Shown here: one piece after another, positions 8,101 to 10,000 of the stretch | Layout of the letters: every line of letters begins with the position of its first letter | Numbering within the stretch: position 1 is the first letter of the stretch | DNA from: Acropora yongei | Taxonomy: Eukaryota; Cnidaria; Anthozoa; Scleractinia; Acroporidae | Assembly: GCA_014634225.1 (NCBI GenBank) | Contig: BLFN01000716.1 | Span: forward strand, 445,098-455,097 | Direction of reading: 5' to 3' | DNA: 10,000 bases | Translations under genes and position numbers: made by a program | Notes under the pieces: model-generated | Told to the model about the DNA's origin: nothing | Seen by the model: the letters and a program-made list of their open reading frames with translations, nothing else | Databases searched by the model: none

Positions 8101-9977
8101 TGAAAGTTCCTTCTGATGTCTGACTCATTTTATCCCCTGCTCAGTTTTAGATCATTTCCGATCGTCTATCCTTCTGCAATTCCACTACAGTATCCTAGCC
8201 CTCCCCTACCCCACTGTCCAGAGCAATCTCACCATTAGCAGCATCCTTACTACTAACCCCAACCCCACAAAGAAAAAACACCATCACCAAAATTACTTTG
8301 GTCTGTTGGGGGGAGGGGACCATCAGCCGGGGAAGAGAAGCACGAAAATTCTGTATTGATGAGGGTCAAATTGCCACTGTTAGAAGTCTATAAAGCTGAT
8401 GTTTCTAGCGCTAGTCCTTCGTGAGAGCGAATCCCCTAGGGCTATCGCCCGAAAGGATGGCTTTATAATCTTCTAACGGGGTTAATTTGACCCTGATTAA
8501 CTCGTTCGATCCCTGATTAAAAATTAGATTGGCATTAACAAATTAGAAATTTAGAACGTAAATACTTAAGTCCTCTAAACGACTATTTCAGGTCGTTTGG
8601 GAGTTAAGTACCAAGGATGGTACAAGGCAAGTGCGAGGGTGCAGCACATACATAAATCATTCTCCTTGCTCATTAAATATGCAAATTTGTAGAGTGCAAG
8701 TTGTCTTCGCCATCTTCAGTGGGCTAGCTCCCAATTTTCTTCTCTGGCGACAAGAGGGTATTTATTCAAGCAAGAGTTAAAAAAAACGTCTCAAGATGGA
8801 AAGGACTTACAGTGCGACGCGCCTTACATTGCCCACCTAGCAAAGCTTTTTCTAAATTATCCGCCAATCAGGGTGTGCGAATTTGATTGACAGTCACGCC
8901 TCCTTGCAAAGTTCTCGAGAGAAAAAAAAGTTTGGATCGAGCAACCCATTGTTCAAATTGAACAAATTGAAGCCAAAAATTGAATTCTTTTTTTCTTTCA
9001 TTTCGAAAGAAACATCCACTGATGTAAAGGAAGAAGAACTTACCCTGATCTGGTCATAACATTCAGGTTTTTCAACATTATACATCAAATAAAAAGTCTG
9101 AAAATCCTTTACACCAAGTAACTGAAACCAAAGAAGTGTCGAGAAGCAAGTAAAATAAAATGAAGATCTTTATTTATACAGAGAGGTGTCAACAGACGGT
9201 GGGACCTTATGTGCAAAGTTAAATTTTAAAAAAGCGTTAAGATTCCTGAAGAACGTAACCAGGTGGCAAATCAATAATCAAAGGGCTCTATGAGCCAAGT
9301 AGTGAATGTGGTATTAAAATGTCCATCACGTACAACGCGTGAGCAAATTTAGCAATACGGCCAGCCTAAGGTTACCCAGGGAGTTTTGCGCCAAAATCCA
9401 CCACTCTACAACAGACAACGATAATTCGTTCATTGCGCATGCGTGCATTAATGACTTGACGCTCTAACCACTCGGTCACGCTTTCCTCTTACATTCTATT
9501 ACCTGTACAATAGCTTGTTGAACTTGGTTCTCATCCACATGTTCGAGGGGCAGTATATCAGACCACGTGGTCGCGTTAGGGATTCGAATACGCACGCCCG
9601 CCAGACCACCGTGTGAAATAACGGACGATGGAAGAGCCGTGTTTGCTGGTAACGAGACGTCCTCTAGCACCTAAAAATCAAAGATGAGATAACACAGCTG
9701 AAATCAAAGCTGTTGGTGATTTAAAAGTTTGAGGCGTACGATAGTCAAAACTTCCTTAAAGTGCAAATGATTACAATTTTTTCAAAAGAGTTCTCCCTTC
9801 CTTTAAAAGAAGTCCTTGGCCATTTAGTTTAATTATGAGCATTACGTCATTCACGCTCAGTACCTGGTAGCGAGCCTTGGACGATTGGCCAGCGTCAATG
9901 GAGGGATTTGTCAAAATCTGCACGTCGACATCGATGGATAAACGACTTACAACGGTGTGGCTTCCGCGAATCAACAC
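26..9977 (-). CDS. VPS13B: VPS13B (COH1) C-terminal part, ten spliced exons, 5'-partial
   Basis: This is a spliced gene whose coding segments are 9977-9864, 9670-9503, 9121-9044, 7878-7556, 7309-7188, 6934-6723, 5841-5542, 4529-2624, 1539-1230 and 500-26. They sum to 4,008 nt, or 1,335 codons plus TAA, with matching phases at every junction. The protein aligns in my memory with human VPS13B along its length, for example GLTRGPGAFVSG (1006-1017), SLARN-like SMARNLDRLSLD, VSQTGQGILQGAGL and KYFWKML. VPS13 proteins are rod-shaped channels that move phospholipids between membranes at contact sites; VPS13B acts at the Golgi and its loss causes Cohen syndrome in humans. In window residues: VAB adaptor-binding beta-repeats about 1-680, end of the channel about 680-955, ATG2_C-like helices about 956-1060, VPS13_C glycine-rich helices 1076-1155, PH-like domain 1179-1335. 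Family members are about 4,000 residues long, so roughly the last third is present. No frameshift or premature stop was seen. Confidence 0.95.
501..1229 (-). other. Intron w9-w10 (729 bp)
   Basis: This is the sequence between donor GTAAGG (1229-1224) and acceptor AG (502-501). It contains A-runs near 949-958 and 1027-1037 on the plus strand and otherwise unique-looking sequence. A plus-strand open frame at 600-902 shows no recognisable protein. No clear inverted repeat was found. Confidence 0.9.
1230..1539 (-). CDS. VPS13B: VPS13B exon w9 (VPS13_C glycine-rich helical repeats)
   Basis: The acceptor is TTGTTGTCCAATGCAG/GT, completing Gly1075. The donor is TTCTG/GTAAGG, leaving two bases of Trp1178. 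It encodes residues 1076-1177. LSLLGAVAGIVDQPLQG (1085-1101) and KGLIGVVTKPLGGAMELVSQ (1121-1140) are two copies of the G-[IV]-[VT]-x-x-P-[LI]-x-G helical motif typical of the VPS13 C-terminal domain. QTGQGILQGAGLTQLP (1140-1155) matches human VPS13B almost exactly. The exon ends NSHLKYFW, matching human NSHVKYVW. Confidence 0.97.
1851..1925. repeat. Two-copy direct repeat, 50-bp spacing
   Basis: The 24-base ggacacttcatgacacattacacg (1852-1875, shown here only as its start ggacacttcatgac and end attacacg) recurs at 1902-1925 with one mismatch. The intervening 26 bases (tcgccaaaaaagaaacg...) are not repeated. It lies within the w8-w9 intron and has no known function. Confidence 0.75.
2139..2236. 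mobile_element. Near-perfect hairpin element (MITE-like foldback)
   Basis: The 29-base arm 2157-2185 is the exact reverse complement of 2190-2218, with a 4-base loop (tgtt). Imperfect outer arms extend to about 2140 and 2235 (ctcgattga against tcaatcgag). The 11-mer aatattatctt occurs on both sides (2096-2106 and 2237-2247). It carries no coding capacity. The structure suits a foldback or MITE-type insertion; the superfamily cannot be assigned from the sequence. Confidence 0.7.
2265..2280. repeat. 16-bp perfect palindrome, tandem acaattgt
   Basis: acaattgtacaattgt is its own reverse complement and is also two tandem copies of the palindrome acaattgt. It sits 28 bases beyond the hairpin element. 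No regulator can be named. Confidence 0.7.
2624..4529 (-). CDS. VPS13B: VPS13B exon w8 (1,906 bp; end of VAB, channel end, ATG2_C-like)
   Basis: The acceptor is TTTTTGTTCTGCAG/ATA (phase 0) and the donor is ACAG/GTAAAA (phase 1). It encodes residues 440-1074 plus the first base of Gly1075. ISAWDVP (463-469) and IENACP (560-565) belong to VAB repeats, and QGWSKGFDLN (665-674) is the last W-S signature. RIGAFQMDNQLQDETYEFSV (784-803) and SLYLEDSFLY (861-870) suit the last channel segment. GWVLGSLELLGNPAGLVRS (973-991), GVADFFYLPYDGLTRGPGAF (995-1014) and SMARNLDRLSLD (1043-1054) are nearly identical to human VPS13B and form the ATG2_C-like helices thought to contact membrane. It is one continuous open frame; no stop occurs before the donor. 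Confidence 0.97.
5053..5170. mobile_element. Imperfect foldback element, about 118 bp
   Basis: The outer 13 bases ttggatgagttag (5053-5065) are exactly inverted at 5158-5170. Inside, gagagatctggatcgagtg pairs loosely with the complement of tacttgaccaagatcttcgg, and both arms contain agatct. The centre is purine-rich (aaaacaagggggagggag). It is non-coding and MITE-like; the family is unknown. Confidence 0.55.
5299..5395. mobile_element. Short palindromic element, 20-bp perfect terminal arms
   Basis: The arm at 5308-5327 (cctcgttcccagggtcctct) is the exact reverse complement of 5369-5388. The pairing continues inward with about one mismatch through tttcccgt against acgggaag. The centre is a CT-rich run (gtctctctctct). 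From memory, palindromes built on cctcgttcccagggt are repeated in anthozoan genomes; that is the basis for calling it mobile. Confidence 0.65.
5542..5841 (-). CDS. VPS13B: VPS13B exon w7 (100 codons, VAB repeat)
   Basis: The acceptor is TTGAATTGCTCAG/GGG and the donor is AAAAAG/GTATGC, both phase 0. It encodes residues 340-439. FGTYFDDKSPSWSEAVLL (344-361) carries a W-S repeat signature. MQWCISSRLVRGVEIVTIEH (396-415), followed by YQVINN (417-422), matches the human CISSMVQQGIQIIQIE...TTIINN block, including the VAB Asn (421/422). An alternative donor GCTG/GTAAAA lies 8 nt upstream, but it would leave phase 1 and cannot join w8, which begins at phase 0. The frame stays open after the donor to 5413, but that tail is intronic. 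Confidence 0.95.
5943..5992. repeat. Degenerate ATTC-rich simple repeat
   Basis: The plus strand shows repeated attcact/attccttc/attcattt units (tattcactcattccttcatt, then aatacattcatttactcgct and cattcatt). It is a decayed tetranucleotide microsatellite within the w6-w7 intron. Confidence 0.6.
6117..6290. mobile_element. Imperfect inverted-repeat element, about 174 bp
   Basis: The left arm 6126-6164 (ggggcaactgcatacttgtt, then atgggtataaatttgatttt) pairs with the reverse complement of 6250-6289, which reads gggcaaatgcatgcgtattg and then tgggtataaagttgatttt. Roughly four of five positions match over about 40 bases. The spacer is AT-rich. It is probably an old, diverged MITE. Confidence 0.5.
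6518..6641. mobile_element. Inverted repeat, possible diverged MITE
   Basis: aaatattcttttg (6545-6557) is exactly inverted at 6605-6617. The outer ends gacct (6518-6522) and aggtc (6637-6641) are also inverted, at a similar distance from the core arms. The loop (6558-6604) holds cctggctgccatggg. Similar repeats with aatattcttttg and tggcggc-type cores are familiar from cnidarian introns, from memory only. Confidence 0.45.
6723..6934 (-). CDS. VPS13B: VPS13B exon w6 (VAB repeat with conserved Asn)
   Basis: The acceptor is TTCTTCTATTTAG/GT, completing Gly269. The donor is ACG/GTAAGA at phase 0. It encodes residues 270-339. LLVEIIPWCLVVNNTESNLY (296-315) parallels the human segment around LIELLPWALLINES. 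Asn308 aligns with the Asn that is invariant at the start of VAB repeats; I recall this Asn being substituted in a Cohen syndrome allele (Asn2993Ser), which should be verified. The exon ends VLAPHRFT, joining w7 in frame. Confidence 0.95.
7188..7309 (-). CDS. VPS13B: VPS13B exon w5 (122 bp, acidic/Ser-rich linker)
   Basis: The acceptor follows a long pyrimidine tract (TTTTTTTTTCTTTTCTTCAG/AC). The donor is CAAG/GTGGGG, a weak site. The exon supplies the last base of codon 228, residues 229-268 and the first base of Gly269, which is exactly what w4 (phase 2) and w6 (needs one base) require. It begins RSEVASEEKPESS and is rich in Glu, Ser and Val, with no motif I recognise. The human protein has only a short linker between the segments matching w4 and w6, so this looks like a disordered insertion between VAB repeats. 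Because 122 is not a multiple of three, skipping it would shift the frame. Confidence 0.78.
7556..7878 (-). CDS. VPS13B: VPS13B exon w4 (VAB repeat)
   Basis: The acceptor is AAATACCACAG/GTC (phase 0). The donor is TATAG/GTGTGA, which leaves two bases of a split Arg codon (phase 2). The exon encodes residues 121-227 plus part of 228. VTLSPLFVMRSHLPEPI (121-137) closely matches the corresponding human VPS13B segment as I recall it. HHLTFQFSGSADWSSPSVPL (172-191) carries the next W-S VAB signature, and DSWPY (216-220) is also shared. The open frame continues upstream of 7878 into the intron without recognisable protein similarity, so the acceptor rather than an upstream ATG defines this exon. 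The GTGTGA donor is weak because it has G at +3. Confidence 0.93.
8357..8500. mobile_element. Palindromic MITE-like element, centre asymmetrically reduced
   Basis: The left arm 8361-8414 (gagggtcaaattgcc...gttagaagtctataaagct...) pairs with 8440-8493; the reverse complement of the right arm reads agggtcaaattaacc...gttagaagattataaagcc. About 50 bases per arm align with scattered mismatches. The left side alone carries the inner block agtccttcgtgagagcgaat (8413-8432), so the centre is no longer symmetric. From memory it resembles an abundant anthozoan palindromic repeat with cttcgtcagagcgaat and tttataaa blocks. Confidence 0.65.
8491..8520. repeat. Direct repeat ccctgattaa, 20-bp period
   Basis: The 10-mer ccctgattaa occurs at 8491-8500, where it forms the outer end of the palindromic element, and again at 8511-8520 after ctcgttcgat. 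This may be a local duplication at the element's edge. Confidence 0.6.
8563..8610. repeat. Imperfect hairpin
   Basis: tacttaagtcctctaaacga (8563-8582) pairs with gtcgtttgggagttaagta (8592-8610), with two or three mismatches or bulges, around a small loop (ctatttcag). It may be a fragment of another foldback repeat. Confidence 0.5.
9044..9121 (-). CDS. VPS13B: VPS13B exon w3 (26 codons, VAB repeat)
   Basis: This is a short 78-bp exon. The acceptor is pyrimidine-rich (CTTCTTTGGTTTCAG/TTA) and the donor is a perfect consensus AGG/GTAAGT; both are phase 0. It encodes residues 95-120, starting LLGVKDFQTFYLMYN and ending YDQIR, which joins w4 as DQIR-VTLSPL without a frame change. Within it, YLMYNVE probably contains the conserved Asn that opens a VAB repeat. 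The exon is too short to prove by homology from memory, but its splice sites are among the best in the window. Confidence 0.82.
9122..9502 (-). other. Intron w2-w3 (381 bp)
   Basis: This lies between donor GTAATA (9502-9497) and acceptor CAG (9124-9122). It contains a short tRNA-like fragment near its 5' end (9453-9481) and the palindromic core gcgcatgc (9436-9443). Nothing else was recognised. Confidence 0.85.
9453..9481 (-). pseudogene. tRNA-like (A-box) fragment, possible SINE remnant
   Basis: On the minus strand, GCGTGACCGAGTGGTTAGAGC followed by GTCAAGTC resembles the acceptor stem start and D-arm (A-box) of a tRNA, most like tRNA-Ser. The anticodon arm, a GGTTCGAATCC-type B-box and the 3' acceptor strand are missing from the sequence that follows, so it is not a functional tRNA. 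It lies 16 bases downstream of the w2 donor. Confidence 0.4.
9503..9670 (-). CDS. VPS13B: VPS13B exon w2 (56 codons, VAB repeat)
   Basis: The acceptor is GATTTTTAG/GTG and the donor is CAG/GTAATA, both phase 0. It encodes residues 39-94. The segment GVRIRIPNATTWSDILPLEH (63-82) carries the W-S-x-x-hydrophobic-x-L pattern that recurs at each VAB repeat in this gene (compare W184, W355, W667). The VAB domain of VPS13 proteins binds PxP-type motifs in organelle adaptors. Beyond the donor the frame stays open only a few codons (through VIECKRKA) before TGA, which supports the chosen splice site. Confidence 0.87.
9864..9977 (-). CDS. VPS13B: VPS13B exon w1 (38 codons, VAB domain)
   Basis: This exon is phase 0 at both ends. 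The acceptor reads TTTTTTACCCAG before GTG TTG ATT, and the donor is CAG/GTACTG after ARYQ. It encodes window residues 1-38, an alternating hydrophobic/polar stretch (RLSIDVDVQILTNPSID) that suits beta-strands of the VAB (SHR-BD) repeat domain. The open frame runs past the donor into the intron, but that extension is non-conserved and out of register with the next exon. Sequence conservation here is weaker than in the later exons, so the assignment rests mainly on splice-site quality and phase continuity with w2. Confidence 0.82.
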
Positions 9978-10000
9978 CTGGGTAAAAAATACTCGAAGTC

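Larger units (their letters stand above)
7879..9043 (-). other. Intron w3-w4 (1,165 bp)
   Basis: This lies between the consensus donor GTAAGT (9043-9038) and acceptor CAG (7881-7879). It holds a foldback element (about 8357-8500), a smaller hairpin (8563-8610) and a C-rich stretch on the plus strand (about 8189-8275). No gene was seen on either strand. Confidence 0.88.

Noticed and set aside
9434..9446. NRF1-like motif ttgcgcatgcgtg as an internal promoter
   Set aside because: It is a single short match inside an intron with no initiator, CpG island or downstream exon supporting a start site.
9453..9481. Functional tRNA gene
   Set aside because: Only a D-arm-like head is present; the anticodon arm, B-box and closing acceptor strand are missing.
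1..10000. CRISPR array, phage, operon or other prokaryotic system
   Set aside because: There are no regularly spaced repeats, ribosome binding sites or compact gene packing. The spliced VPS13B structure marks this as animal nuclear DNA.

Overview
This window is a stretch of animal (metazoan) nuclear DNA. It is covered almost end to end by the 3' part of one gene on the minus strand, VPS13B (COH1), which encodes a giant bridge-like lipid-transfer protein of the Golgi. Ten coding exons can be placed. All nine internal junctions have GT donors and AG acceptors, and the reading phases agree at every junction. The joined exons total 4,008 nt, which is 1,335 residues plus a TAA stop at 26-28. The gene enters from beyond position 10,000, so the N-terminal chorein domain and most of the lipid channel lie outside the window.

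Layout in transcription order (high to low coordinates): exons w1 (9864-9977), w2 (9503-9670), w3 (9044-9121), w4 (7556-7878), w5 (7188-7309), w6 (6723-6934) and w7 (5542-5841) encode most of the VAB (SHR-BD) beta-repeat domain. The 1,906-bp exon w8 (2624-4529) encodes the end of VAB, the last part of the channel and the ATG2_C-like helical region. Exon w9 (1230-1539) encodes the glycine-rich VPS13_C helical repeats. Terminal exon w10 (26-500) encodes the PH-like C-terminus. Together these are the organelle-targeting and adaptor-binding end of VPS13B.

The introns (about 190-1,165 bp) hold several short non-coding inverted-repeat elements that look like MITEs, plus a near-perfect hairpin, a 50-bp-spaced direct repeat, a degenerate ATTC tract and a short tRNA-like fragment. 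From memory, some of these palindromes (around 5308-5388, 6518-6641 and 8357-8500) resemble repeats scattered through anthozoan cnidarian genomes. A coral or sea anemone is therefore my best guess for the source; this is inference. I found no second gene on either strand, no true RNA gene and no prokaryotic or viral feature. The window does not appear to hold an undescribed multi-gene system. The points most worth checking are an apparently lineage-specific linker exon with weak donors and the intronic foldback elements.
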